Positions 10,472 through 22,639 of a stretch of 64,000 nucleotides of DNA are shown here, in pieces (the first letter of the stretch is position 1; each line of letters starts with the position of its first letter). The translations under genes were made by a program, and so were the position numbers. The notes beneath the pieces were generated by a model, which saw nothing but the letters and a program-made list of their open reading frames with translations, ran no database searches and was not told the DNA's origin. This stretch comes from Dama dama (lineage: Eukaryota > Chordata > Mammalia > Artiodactyla > Cervidae), in the NCBI RefSeq assembly GCF_033118175.1, contig NC_083714.1, positions 930,001 to 994,000 of the forward strand, read 5' to 3'.

Positions 10472-11649
10472 ATGAAACGGTCTGAAAAATAGGAGAAGCA
10501 TGAAACGGTCTGAAAAATAGGAGGAGCATGAAGCAGTGTTGAAAAACATAAAGAGCCTGAAACAGTGTGAAATATATGAAGAGCCTCAAAGGTGTCAAAA
10601 ATATGAGGAGCAAGAAACGTTCTGAAAAATAGAAGGAGCGTGAAGTGGTGTTGAAAAACATGAAGAGCCTGAAAATGTGTGAAATATATGAAGAGCCTCA
10701 AAGGTGTCAAAAATATGAGGAGCAAGAAACGGTCTGAAAAATAGAAGGAGCTTGAAGTGGTGTTGAAAAACATGAAGAGCCTGAAAAGGTGTGAAAAATA
10801 TGAAGAGCTTCAAAGGTGTCAAAATTATGAGGAGCATGAAACGCCCTGAAAAAGAGGAGGAGCAGCAAGCGATGTTGAAAAACATGAAGAGCGTGAAAAG
10901 GTGTGAAAAATATGAAGAGCTTCAAAAGGTGTCACAAATATGAGGAGCATGAAAGGGTCTGAAAAATAGGAGGAGCATGAAGCGGTGTTGAAAAACATGA
11001 AGAGGCTGAAAAGGTGTGAAAAATATGAAGAGCTTCAAAAGGTGTCAAGAATATGAGGAGCATGAAACGGTCTGAAAAATAGGAGGAGCATGAAGTGGTG
11101 CTGAAAAACATGAATAGCCTGAAAAGGTGTGAAAAATATGAAGAGCTTCAAAAGGCGTCAAAAATATGAGGAGCATGAAACGGTCTGAAAAATAGGAGAA
11201 GCATGAAACGCTCTGAAAAATAGGAGGAGCATGAAGTGTTGTTGAAAAACTTGAAGAGCCTGAAAAATGTGTGAAACATATGAGGAGCATGATACAGTCT
11301 GAAAAATAGGAGGAGCATGAAGCGGTGTTGAAAAATATGAAGAGTGTGAAAAGGTGTGAAATATATGAAGAGCCTCAAAGGTGTCAACAATATGAGGAGC
11401 AATAATCGGTCTGAAAAATAGGAGGAGCTTGAAGCGATGTTGAAAAATATGAAGAGTGTGAAAAGGTGTGAAATATATGAAGAGCTTCAAAAGGTGTCAA
11501 AAATATAAGGAGCATGAAATGGTAGGAAATATAGGAGCAGCATGAAAAGGTGTTAAAAAACTTGAAGAGCTTCAAAAGGTGTGAAACATATGAGGAAGAG
11601 CATGTAGTGGTGTTGAAAACCATGAAGAGCCTGAAAGTTGTGAAAAATA

Positions 11650-11998
11650 TGAAGAGCTTTAAAAGGTGTCAAAAATATGAGGAGCATGAAACGGTCTGAA
11701 AAATAGGAGGAGCATGAAGCTGTGTAGAAAAACATGAAGAGCCTGAAAAGGTGTGAAATATATGAAGAGCTTCAAAATGTGTAAAATATGAGGAGTATGA
11801 AACGGTCTGAAAAATAGGAGTAACATGAAACACTGTTCAAAATCATGAAGAGCCTGAAAAGGTGTGAAAAACATGAAGAGCCTGAAAAGGTGTGAAAAAT
11901 ATGAAGAGCTTCAAAAGGTGTCAAAAATGAGATGAGCATGAAACGGTCTGAAAAATCGGAGGAGCATGAAGTGGGGTTGAAAATCATGAAGAGCCTGA
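11650..11998 (+). repeat. Block with a doubled B subunit, paralogue of 14261-14610
   Basis: It matches 14261-14610 at an offset of 2611-2612 bp. Both copies carry GTGTAGAAAAACATG, an A subunit ending TTCAAAATCATG, then two consecutive B subunits (GAAGAGCCTGAAAAGG twice), then C, then a D of the GAGATGAGC type and AATCGGAGGAGC. The shared extra B subunit shows that the whole block was copied, not just single monomers. Confidence 0.78.
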
Positions 11999-12349
11999 AA
12001 AGGTGTGAAAAATATGAGGAGCTTCAAAAGGTGTGAAATTCATGAGGAGCATGAAATGGTCTGAAAAATAGGAGAAGAATGAAGTGGTGGGGAAAAATAT
12101 GAAGAGCCTGAAAAGGTGTGAAAAATATGAAGAGCTTCAAAAGGTGTCAAAAATTAGATGAGTATGAAACGGTCTGAAAATTTGGAGGAGCAAGAAGTAG
12201 TGTTGAACAAAATGAAGAGCCTGAAAATGTGTGAAAAATATAAAGAGCTTCAAAATGTGTGAAATTCATGAGGATCATGAAACGGTCTGAAAAATAGGAG
12301 AAGCATGAAGTGGTGTGAAAAAACATGAAGTGCCTGAAAAGGTGTGAAA

Positions 12350-12670
12350 TATATGAAGAGCTTCAAAAGGTGTCAAAAATATGAGGAGCATGAAACGGTG
12401 TGAAAATAGGAGGAGGATGAAACGGTCTGAAAAATAATAGGAGCATGAATCGATGTTGAAAACATGAAGAGCATGAAGAGGTGTGAAAAATATGAAGAGC
12501 TTCAAAAGGTGTCAAAAATATTAGGAGCAAGAAACGGTCTGAAAAATAGGAGGAGCATGAAGCGGTGTTGAAAAACATGAAGAGCCTGAAAATGTGTGAA
12601 AAATATGAAGAGCTTCAAAAGCTGTCAAAAATATGAGGCGCCTGTAACGGTCTGAAAAATAGGAGGAGCA
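12350..12670 (+). repeat. Block with an extra D subunit, paralogue of 13301-13621
   Basis: It matches 13301-13621 at an offset of 951 bp and is partly shared with 15460-15800. Diagnostic words are GGTGTGAAAATAGGA, GAGGATGAAACGG, AATAATAGGAGC, GAATCGATGTTGAAAACATG, ATATTAGGAGCAAG and GAGGCGC. The extra D-like subunit makes the unit about 139 bp. Confidence 0.75.
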
Positions 12671-13300
12671 TGAAGCGGTGTTGAAAAACATGAAGAGCTT
12701 GAAATGGGGTGAAATATATTAAGAGCTTCCAAAGGTGTCAAAAATAGGAGGAGTATGAAACGGTCTGAAATCTCGGAGGAACATGAAGTGTTATTGAAAA
12801 ACATGAAGATCATGAAAAGGTGTGAAATATGAAGAGCTTCAAAAGGTGTCAAAAATGTGAGGAGCATGAAACGGTCTGAAAAATAGGAGGAGCATGAAGC
12901 CATGTTCAAAAACATGAAGAGCCTGAAAAGGTGTGAAAAATATGAAGAGCTTCAAAAGGTGTCAAATTATGAGGATAATGAAACGGTGTGAAAAACAGGA
13001 GGAGCATGAAACGGACTGAAAAATAGGAGGAGCATGAATCGGTGTTGAAAACATGAAGAGCATGAAAAGGTGTGAAAAATATGAGGAGTTTCAAAAGTGT
13101 AAAAAATATGAGGAGCATGATACGGTTTGAAAAATAGGAGGAGCATGAAGCGGTGTTGAAAACATGAAGTGCCTGAAAAGGTGTGAAATATATGAAGAGC
13201 TTCAAAAGGTGTCAAAAATATGAGGAGCATGAAACGGTCTGAAAAATAGGAGGAGCATGAAGCCGTGTTCAAAAACATGAAGAGCCTGAAAAGGTGTGAA

Positions 13301-13621
13301 AAATATGAAGAGCTTCAAAAGGTGTCAAAAATATGAGGAGCATGAAACGGTGTGAAAATAGGACGAGGATGAAACGGTCTGAAAATAATAGGAGCATGAA
13401 TCGATGTTGAAAACATGAAGAGCATGAAAAGGTGTGAAAAATATGAAGAGCTTCAAAAAGTGTCAAAAATATTAGGAGCAAGAAACGGTCTGAAAAATAG
13501 GAGGAGCATGAAGCGGTGTTGATAAACATGAAGAGCCTGAAAATGTGTGAAAAATATGAAGAGCTTCAAAAGGTGTCAAAAATATGAGGCGCATGTAACG
13601 GTCTGAAAAATAGGAGGAGCA
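13301..13621 (+). repeat. Block, second copy of 12350-12670
   Basis: This is the partner of 12350-12670 at a 951-bp offset. It carries GGACGAGGATG where the first copy reads GGAGGAGGATG. The GGACGAGG form is the one shared with the 15482-15759 tandem pair, so the second copy is closer to that pair. Confidence 0.72.
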
Positions 13622-14260
13622 GGAAGCGGTGTTGAAAAACGTGAAGAGCCGGAAAATGTGTGAAAAATATGAAGAGCTTCAAAAGGTGTCAAGAATATGA
13701 GGTGCATGAAACGGTCTGAAAAATAGGAGGCGCAGGAAGCGGTGTTGAAATACATGAGGAGCCTGAAAAGCTGTGAAAAATATGAAGAGCTTCAAAAGTT
13801 GTCAAAAATAGGAGGAGCATGAAACGTTCTGAAAATTAGGAGAAGCATGAAACTGTGTTGAAAAACATGAAGATCATGAAAAGGTGTGAAAAATATGAAG
13901 AGCTTCAAAAGGTGTCAAAAATATGAGGAGCATGAATCGGTCTGAAAATTGGAGGAGCATGAAGAGGTTTTGAAAAACATGAAGAGCCTGAAAGGTGTGA
14001 AATATATGAACAGCTTCAAAAGGTGTCAAAAATAGGAGGAGTATAAAACGGTATGAAAACTAGGAGGAGCATGAAGCGGTGTTGAAACACATGAAGAGCA
14101 TGAAAAGGTGTGAAAAAATATGAAGAGCTTCAAAAAGTGTCAAAATATGAGGAGCATGAAACGGTCTGAAAAATACGAGGAGCATGAAACGGTCTGAAAA
14201 AGAGTAGGAGCATGAAGCAGTGTAGAAAAACATGAGGAGCCTGAAAAGGTGTGAAATATA

Positions 14261-14610
14261 TGAAGAGCTTTAAAAGGTGTCAAAAATATGAGGAGCATGA
14301 AACGGTCTGAAAAACTGGAGGAGCATGAAGCAGTGTAGAAAAACATGAAGAGCCTGAAAAGGTGTGAAATATATGAAGAGCTTCAAAATGTGTCAAAATA
14401 AGAAGAGTATGAAAAGGTCTGAAAAATACGAGCAGCATGAAACGCTGTTCAAAATCATGAAGAGCCTGAAAAGGTGTGAAAAACATGAAGAGCCTGAAAA
14501 GGTGTGAAAAATATGAAGAGCTTCAAAAGGTGTCAAAAATGAGATGAGCATGAAACGGTCTGAAAAATCGGAGGAGCATGAGTGGGGTTGAAAATCATGA
14601 AGAGCCTGAA
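14261..14610 (+). repeat. Block, second copy of 11650-11998 (doubled B)
   Basis: This is the partner of 11650-11998. Differences include AAACTGGAGG for AAATAGGAGG, GAAAAGGTCTG for GAAACGGTCTG and one missing base at GCATGAGTGGGG. The double B subunit is kept. Confidence 0.76.
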
Positions 14611-14739
14611 AAGGTGTGTAAAATATGAAGAGCTTCAAAAGGAGTGAAATACATGAGGAGCATGAAACCGTCTGAATTATAGGAGGAGCATGAAACGGTG
14701 TTCAAAAACATGAATAGCCTGAAAAGGTGGGAAAAATAT

Positions 14740-14823
14740 GAAGTGCTTCAATAGGTGTGAAAAATATGAAGAGCTTCAAAAGGTGTGAAAAATATGAAGA
14801 GCTTCAAAATGTGTGAAATACAT
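14740..14823 (+). repeat. Run of three C subunits
   Basis: Three consecutive 28-bp C-type subunits begin at about 14740, 14768 and 14796 (GAAGTGCTTC, then GAAGAGCTTC twice). This is slippage at the 28-bp level inside the 113-bp array. Similar runs lie at about 26008-26091 and 30455-30540. Confidence 0.75.
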
Positions 14824-15481
14824 GAGGAGCATGAAACGGTCAGAAAAATAGGAGGAGCATGAAGCGGTGTTGAAAAACATGAAGAGACTTAAAACGTGTG
14901 AAATATATGAAGAGGCTGAAAAGGTGTGAAAAATATGAAGAGATTCAAAGGTGTCAAAAATATGAGGAGCAAGAAACGGTCTGAAAATAGGAGGAGCATG
15001 AAACGGTGTTCAAAAACATGAAGAGCCGGAAAAGGTGTGAAAAATATGAAGAGCTTCAAAAGGTGTCAAAAATATGAGGAGCAAGAAACGGTCTGAAAAT
15101 AGGAGGAGCATGAAGCGGTGTTCAAAAACATGAAGAGCCTGAAAAAGTGTGAAAAATTTGAAGAGCTTCAAAAATGTGAAAAATATGAAGAGCTTCAAAT
15201 GCTGTCAAAAATGAGATGAGCATGAAACGGTCTGAGAAATAGGAGAAGCATGAAGTGGTGTTGAAAAACATGAAGAGCCTGAAAAAGTGTGAAATATATG
15301 AAGAGCTTCAAAAGGCGTGAAAAATATGAAGAGCTTCAAAAGAGATCAAAAATATGAGGAGCATGAAACGGTCTGAAAAATAGGAGGAGAATTGTAGCAT
15401 TGTTCAAAAACTTGAAGAGCCTGAAAAGGTGTGAAAAATATGAAGAGCTTCAAAATGTGTCAAAAATATGAGGAGCATGAA

Positions 15482-15759
15482 ACGGTGTGAAAATAGGACG
15501 AGGATGAAACGGTCTGAAAAATAATAGGAGCATGAATCGATGTTGAAAACATGAAGAGCATGAAAAGGTGTGAAAAATATGAAGAGCTTCAAAAGGTGTC
15601 AAAAATATGAGGAGCATGAAACGGTGTGAAAATAGGACGAGGATGAAACGGTCTGAAAAATAATAGGAGCATGAATCGATGTTGAAAACATGAAGAGCAT
15701 GAAAATGTGTGAAAAATATGAAGAGCTTCAAAAAGTGTCAAAAATATGAGGCGCATGTA
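15482..15759 (+). repeat. Two tandem 139-bp five-subunit units
   Basis: Units start at 15482 and 15621. Each holds ACGGTGTGAAAATAGGACG, a second D-like subunit, AATAATAGGAGC, and GAATCGATGTTGAAAACATG followed by B and C. The shared cluster of rare changes shows a direct tandem duplication of a five-subunit monomer. Relatives lie at 12397 and 13349. Confidence 0.8.
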
Positions 15760-15819
15760 ACGGTCTGAAAAATAGGAGGAGCATGAAGCGGTGTTGATAA
15801 ACATGAAGAGCTTCAAAAG

Positions 15820-16060
15820 GTGTGAAAAATACGAAGAGCTTCAAAAGGTGTGAAATACATGAGGAGCATGAAACTGTCTGAAAAATAGGAGGAGCATGAA
15901 GCGCTGTTCAAAAACATGAAGAGTTTGAAAAGGTGTAAAAAATATGAAGAGCTACAAAAGGTGTGAAATACATGAGGAGCATGAAACGGTGTATAAAAAA
16001 GGAGGAGCATGAAGCGGTGTTGAAAAACATGAAGAGCCTGAAAAGGTGTGAAAAATTTGA
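15820..16060 (+). repeat. Block, paralogue of 16865-17105
   Basis: It matches about 16865-17105 at an offset of 1045 bp. Shared words are AAATACGAAGAGCTTC, GAAACTGTCTG, GAAGCGCTRTTC, GGTGTAAAAAATATGAAG and GAGCTACAAAAGG. There are several point differences between the copies, so it looks older than the 37-43 kb and 49-64 kb duplications. Confidence 0.7.
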
Positions 16061-17004
16061 AGAGCTTCAAAACCTTTCAAAAATATGAGGAGCATGAAAC
16101 GGTCTGAAAAATAGGAGCAGCATGAAGCGGTGTTCAAAAATATGAAGAGCCTGAAAAGGTGTGAAAAATATGATGAGCGTCAACAGTTGTGAAAAATAGG
16201 AGGAGCATGAAGCGGTGTTGAAAAACATGAAGAGCCTGAAAACGTGTGAAAAATATGATGAGTTTCAGAAGATGTGAAAAATAAGAAGAGCTTCCAAAGG
16301 TGTCAAAAATGAGATGAGCATGAAACGGTCTGAAAAATAGGAGGAGCATGAAACGGTTTTGAAAATCACGAAGAGCCTCAAAAGGTGTGAATAATATGAA
16401 GAGCTACAAAAGGTGTCAAAAATATGAGGAGCATGAAACGATCTGATAATTAGGAGGAGCATGAAGTGGTGTTTAAAAACATGAAGAGCCTGAAAAGGTG
16501 TGAAAAATATGAAGAGCTTCAAAAAGTGTGAAAAATATGAGGAGCATTATACGGTCTGAAAAGTAGGAGGAGCATGAAACGGTGTTCAAAAACATGAAGA
16601 GACTGAAAAGGTGTGAAAAATATGAAGAGCTTCAAAATCTGTCAAAAATGAGATGAGCATGAAACGGTCTGAAAAATAGGAGGAACATGAAGTGGTGTTG
16701 AAAAACATGAAGAGCCTGAAAAAGTGTGAAATATATGAAGAGCTTCAAAAGATGTGAAAAATATTAGGAGCTTCAAAAGAGGTCAAAAATATGAGGAGCA
16801 TGAAACGGTCTGAAAAAGAAGAGGAGCATGAAGCGGTGCTCAAAAACATGAAGAGCCTGAAAAGGTGTGAAAAATACGAAGAGCTTCAAAAGGTGTGAAA
16901 TACATGAGGATCATGAAACTGTCTGAAAAATAGGAGGAGCATGAAGCGCTATTCAAAAACATGAAGAGCTTGAAAAGGTGTAAAAAATATGAAGAGCTAC
17001 AAAA

Positions 17005-17325
17005 GGTGTGAAATACAGGAGGAGCATTAAACTGTCTGAAAAATAGGAGGAGCAGGAAGCGGTGTTGAAAAACATGAAGAGCCTGAAATGGTGTGAAAAA
17101 TGTGAAGAGCTTCAAAAGGTGTGAAAAATAGGAGGAGCATGAAGAGGTGTTCAAATACATGAAATGCCTGAAAAGTTGTAAAAAATATGAAGAGCTTCAA
17201 AAGGTGTCAAAAATATGAGGAGCCTGAAACCGTCTGAAAAACAGGAGGAGCATGAATCGGTCTTCAAAATCATGAAGAGCCTGAAAAGGTGTGAAAAATA
17301 TGAAGAGCTTCAAAAGTTGTGAAAT
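17005..17325 (+). repeat. Block, paralogue of 20019-20339
   Basis: About three monomers match 20019-20339 at an offset of 3014 bp. Shared rare words are ACAGGAGGAGCATTAAA, GCCTGAAATGGTGTG, a unit lacking D (GTGTGAAAAATAGGAGG), GAAATGCCTGAAAAGTTG, GAGGAGCCTGAAAC and GAATCGGTCTTC. The copies differ at only a few bases. Confidence 0.8.
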
Positions 17326-17944
17326 ACTTGAGGAGCATGAAACGGTCTGAAAAATAGGAGGATCATGAAGCATTGTTGAAAAACATGAACAGCTTGAAAA
17401 GGTGTGAAAAATATGAAGAGTTTCAAAAGGTTTAAAATATATGAGGAGCATGAAACGGTCTGAAAAATAGAAGCAGCAAAAAACGGTGTTCAAAAACATG
17501 AAGAGCCTGAAAAGGTGTGAAAAATACGAAGAGCTTCAAAAGGTGTGAAAAATATGAAGAGCTTCAAAAGGTGTCAAAAATATGAGGAGCATTAAAAGGT
17601 CTGAAAAATACGAGGAGCATGAAGTGGTGTTGAAAATCATGAAGAGCCTGAAAAGATGTGAAAAATATGAAGAGTTTCAAAAGGTGTCAAAAATATGAGG
17701 AGCATGAAACGGTCTGAAAAGCTGGAGAAGAATCAAGCGGTGTTGAAATACATGAAGAGCCTGAAAAGTTATAAAAATATGAAGAGCTTCAAAAGGTGTA
17801 AAAAATACGAAGAGCTTCAAAAGGTGTCAAAAATGAGATGAGCATGAAACGGTCTCAAAAATAGGAGGAGCATGAAGCGGTGGTGAGAAACATAAAGGGC
17901 CTGAAAATGTGTGAAAAAAATGAAGAGCTTCAAAAGGTGTGAAA

Positions 17945-18210
17945 AGTATGAGGAGCATGAAGCGGTGTTCAAAAACATGAAGAGCCTGAAAAGGTGTGAA
18001 ATATATGAAGAGCTTCAAAAGGTGTGAAAAATATGAAGAGCTTCAAAAGGTGTCAAAAAAATGAAGAGCATGAAACGGTCTGAAAATAAGAGGAGCATGA
18101 AACGGTGTTCAAAACATGAAGAGATTTAAAAGGTGTGAAAAATATGAAGAACTTTAAAAAGTGTCAAGAATATGAGGAGCATGAAACGTTCTGAAAAATA
18201 GGAGGATCAT
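17945..18210 (+). repeat. Block, paralogue of 18621-18886
   Basis: It matches 18621-18886 at an offset of 676 bp (six monomers less two bases). Shared words are AAAAAAATGAAGAGCATG, GTTCAAAACATGAAGAG, GAAGAACTTTAAAA, GTGTCAAGAATATG and GAAACGTTCTG. One base differs in each of several words. Confidence 0.75.
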
Positions 18211-20018
18211 GAAACGGTGTTCAAAAACATGAAGAGCCTGAAAAGGTGTGAAAAATATGAGTAGCCTCAAAATGTGTCAAAAACATGAGGAGTGTGAAAC
18301 GTTCTGAAAAATAGCAGGAACATGAAGCGGTGTTCAAAAACATGAAGAGCCTGAAAACGTGTGAAAAATTTGAATAGCTTCATAAATGTGAAAAATATGA
18401 AGAGCTTCAAAAGGTGTGAAATATATGAAGAGCTTCAAAAAGTGTCAAAAATTAGATGAGCATGAAACGGTCTGAAAAATAGGAGGAGCATGAAGTGGTG
18501 TTTTGAAAAACATGAACAGCCTGAAAAGGTGTGAAATATATGAAGAGCTTCAAAAGGTGTGAAAAATATGAAGAGCTTCAAAAGGTGTCAAAAAAATGAA
18601 GAGCATGAAATGGCCTGAAAAATAGGAGGAGCATGAAGCGGTGTTCAAAAACATGAAGAGCCTGAAAAGGTGTGAAATATATGAAGAGCTTCAAAACGTG
18701 TGAAAAATATGAAGAGCTTCAAAAGGTGTCAAAAAAATGAAGAGCATGAAACGGTCTGAAAATAGGAGGAGCATGAAACGGTGTTCAAAACATGAAGAGC
18801 CTTAAAAGGTGTGAAAAATATGAAGAACTTTAAAAGGTGTCAAGAATATGAGGAGCATGAAACGTTCTGAAAAATAGGAGGAACATGAAGTGGTGTTGAG
18901 AAACATGAAGAGGCTGAAAATGTGTGAAATATATGAAGATCTTCAAAAGGTGTGAAAAATATGAAGTGCTTCTAAAGGTGTCAAAAATATGAAGAGCATG
19001 AAACGGTCGCAAAAATAGGAGGAACTTGAATTGGTGTTCGAAAACATGAAGAGTCTGAAAAGGTGTGAAATATAAGAAGAGCTTCAAAGGGTGTCAAAAT
19101 TATGAGGAGCATGAAACGGTCTGAAAAATAGGAGGACCATGAAACAGTGTTGAAAACCATGAAGAGCCTGAAAAGGTGTGAAAAATATGAAGAGCTTCAA
19201 AACGTGTCAAAAATATGAGGAGCATGAAACTGTCTGAAAAATAGGAGGAGCATGATGCGGTGTTGAAAAATATGAAGAGCCTGAAAACGTGTGAAAAATA
19301 TGAAAATCTTCAAAAGGTATGAAAAATATGAAGAGCTTCAAAAGGTGTCAAAAATGAGATGACCATGAAACGGTCTGAAAAATAGAAGGAGCATGAAGTT
19401 ATTTCCAAAAAAATGAAGAGCCTGAAAAGGTGTGAAGTATATGAAGATTTCAAAAGGTGTCAAAAATATGAGGAGCATGAAACGGTCTGAAAAATAGGAG
19501 GAGCATGAAGTCATGTTGAAAAACATGAAGAGCCTGAAAATGTGTGAAAAATACGAAGAGCTTCAAAAGGTGTCACAAATAAGAGGAGCATGAAACGGTC
19601 TGAAATATATGAGGAGCATGAAGCCGTGTTCAAAAACATGAAGAGCCTGAAAAGGTGTGAAAAATTTGAAGAGCTTCAACAGATGTGAAAAATAGGAGGA
19701 GCATGAAGCGGTGTTAAAAAACATGAAGAGCCTGAAAACGTGTCAAAAATATGAAGAGCTTCAAAAGGTGTGAAAAATATGAAGAGCTTCAAAAATTGTC
19801 AAAAATGAGATGAGCATGAAGCGGTCTGAAAAATGGTGGAGCATGAAGTGTTGTTGAAAAACATGAAGAGCCTGAAAAGATGTGAAAAATATGAAGAGCT
19901 TCAAAAGTTGTGAAGTACAGGAGGAGCATTAAAAGGTCTGAAAATAGGAGGTGCATGAAGCGGTATTGAAAAACATGAAGAGCCTGAAAAGGTGTGAAAA
20001 ATATGAAGAGCTTCAAAA

Positions 20019-20339
20019 GGTGTGAAGTACAGGAGGAGCATTAAACGGTCTGAAAAATAGGAGGAGCATGAAGCGGTGTTGAAAAACATGAAGAGCCTGA
20101 AATGGTGTGAAAAATGTGAAGAGCTTCAAAAGGTGTGAAAAATAGGAGGAGCATGAAGAGGTGTTCAAAAACATGAAATGCCTGAAAAGTTGTAAAAAAT
20201 ATGAAGAGCTTCAAAAGGTGTCAAAAATATGAGGAGCCTGAAACGGTCTGAAAAACAGGAGGAGCATGAATCGGTCTTCAAAAACATGAAGAGCCTGAAA
20301 AGGTGTGAAAAATATGAAGAGCTTCAAAAGTTTTAAAAA
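20019..20339 (+). repeat. Block, second copy of 17005-17325
   Basis: This is the partner of 17005-17325 at a 3014-bp offset, including the same monomer without a D subunit near 20120-20160. Confidence 0.8.
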
Positions 20340-20519
20340 TTTGAGGAGCATGAAACGGTCTGAAAAATAGAAGGAACATGAAGCAGTGTTCAAAAACATG
20401 AAGAGCCTGAAAAGATGTGGAAAATATGAAGAGCTTCAAAAGGTGTTAAAATTAAGAGGAGCATGAAATGGTCTGAAAAACAGGAGAAGCATGAGCGGTG
20501 TTGAAAAACATGAAGAGCA

Positions 20520-20900
20520 TGAAAAGGTGTGAAAATATGAAGATCTTCTAAAGGTGTCAAAAATATGAGGAGCATGAAACGGTCTTAAAAATTGGAGGAG
20601 CATGAAGCGGTGTTGAAAATCATGAAGGGCCTGAAAAGGTGTGAAAAATATGAAGAGTTTCAAAAGGTGTGAAAATATGAAGAGCTTTAAAAGGTGTCAA
20701 AAATGAGATCAACATGAAACCGTCTGAATAATAGGAGGAGCATGCAGCGGTGTTGAAAAATATGAAGATCCTGAAAAGGTGTGAAAATATGAAGAGCTTC
20801 TAAATGTGTCAAATATATGAGGAGCATGAAACGGTCTGAAAAATAGGAGGATCATGAAACGGTGTTCAAAAACATGAAGAGCCTGAATAGGTGTGAAAAA
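20520..20900 (+). repeat. Block, paralogue of 22241-22630
   Basis: It matches 22241-22630 at an offset near 1721 bp. Shared marks are GAAGATCTTCTAAAGG, ACGGTCTT, AAAATCATGAAGGG, GAAGAGTTTCAAAAGG, an extra C subunit, GAGATCAACATGAAACCG and CTTCTAAATGTGTC. Single-base indels in A-runs make the offset vary slightly. Confidence 0.75.
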
Positions 20901-21420
20901 TATGAAGAGCTTCAAAAGGTGTCAAAAATATGACGAGCATGAAACGGTCTGAAAAATAGGAGGAGCATGAAGCTGTGTTCAAAAACATGAAGAGCCTGAA
21001 AAGGTGTGAAAAATATGAAGAGCTTCAAAATGTGTCATAAATGAGAAGAACATGAAACGGTCTGAAAATTAGGAGGAGCATGAAGTGGTTTTGAAAAACA
21101 TGAAGAGCCTGAAAAGGTGTGAAATATATGAAGAGCTTCAAAATGGGTCAAAATTATGAAGAGCATGAAATGGTCTGAAAAATAGGAGGATCATGAAGTG
21201 GTGTTCAAAAACATGAAGACCCTGAAAAGTTGTGAAAGATATGAAGAGCTTCAAAAGGTGTGAAAAATATGAGGAGCATGAAACGGTCTGAAAAATAGGA
21301 GGAGCATGAAACGGTGATCAAAAACATGAAGAGCCTGAAAAGGTGTGAAAAATATGAAGAAATTCAAAAGGTGTCAAAAATATGCGGAGCATGAAACGGT
21401 CTGAAAAATAGGAGGAGCAT

Positions 21421-21646
21421 GAAGCAGTGTTGAAAAACCTGAAGAGCCTGAAAAGGTGTGAAAAATATGAAGAGCTTCAAAAGGTGTCAAAAATATGAGG
21501 AGGATGAAACGGTCTGAAAAATAGGTGGAGCATGAAGCAGTGTTGAAAAACCTGAAGAGCCTGAAAAGGTGTGAAAAATATGAAGAGCTTCAAAAGGTGT
21601 CAAAAATATGACGAGCATGAAACGATCTGAAAAATAGGAGGAGCAT
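21421..21646 (+). repeat. Tandem pair of nearly identical monomers
   Basis: Monomers starting at 21421 and 21534 share the unusual GAAGCAGTGTTG and AACCTGAAGAGCC and differ at a handful of bases in subunit D. This is a recent single-monomer duplication. Confidence 0.8.
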
Positions 21647-22639
21647 GAAGCGGTGTTCAAAAACATGCACAGCCTGAAAACGTGTGAAAAATATGAGGAG
21701 CTTCAAAAGGTGTCAAATACATGAGGAGCATTTAACGGTCTGAAAAATAGGAGGAGCATGAAGCGGTGTTCAAAATATGAAGAGCCTGAAAAGTTGTGAA
21801 AAATATGAAGAGCTTCAAAAGGTGTGAAAAATATGAGGAACATGAAACGGTCTGAAAAATAGGAGGAGCATGAAGCGGTGTTCAAAATCATGAAGAGCCT
21901 GAAAAGGTGTGAAAAATATGAAGAGCTTTAAAACTTGTCAAGAATATGAGAAGCATGAAACGGTCTGAAAAATAGGAGGAGAATGAATCGGTGTTGAAAA
22001 ACATAAGGAGCCTGAAAAGGTGTGAAAAATATGAAGAGCTTTAAAAGGTGTGAAAAATATGAGGTGCATGAAACGGTCTGAAAAATAGGAAGAGCATGAT
22101 GCGGTGTTGAAAAATATGAAGAGCCTGAAAAGGTGTGAAAAATATGAAGAGCTTCAAAAGGTGTCAAAAATATGAGGAGCATGAAACGGTCTGAAAAATA
22201 GGAGGAGCATGAAGCGTTGTTGAAAAACATGAAGAGCCTGATAAGGTGTGAAAAATATGAAGATCTTCTAAAGGTGTCAAAAATATGAGGAGCATGAAAC
22301 GGTCTTCAAAATAGGAGGAGCATGAAGTGGTGATGAAAATCATGAAGGGACTGAAAAGCTGTGAAAAATATGAAGAGTTTCAAAAGGTGTGAAAAATATG
22401 AAGAGCTTCCAAAGGTGTCAAAAATGAGATCAACATGAAACCGTCTGAAAAATAGGAGGAGCATGAAGCGGTGATGATAAATATGAAGAGCCTGAAAAGG
22501 TGTGCAAATATGAAGAGCTTCTAAATGTGTCAAATATATGAGGAGCATGAAACGGTCTGAAAAATAGGAGGAGCATGAAGTGGTGTTGAAAAAAATGAAG
22601 AGCCTGAAAAGGTGTGAAAAATATGAAGATCTTCAAAAA

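Larger units (their letters stand above)
2050..11500 (+). repeat. Mosaic region of shuffled higher-order blocks
   Basis: Here variants are not independent from monomer to monomer. Runs of several monomers with the same private changes recur two to four times in different orders. Diagnostic variants include GAAGAGCCTCAAAGG, GAGCAAGAAACGG, CATAAAGAGCCTG, TTAAAAAACATG, GAGCAGCAAGCGATG and AATAGGAAGAGCTTC. The clearest block pairs are given as separate entries. The pattern suggests repeated local duplication and deletion rather than one clean higher-order unit. No non-repeat sequence was seen. Confidence 0.8.
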
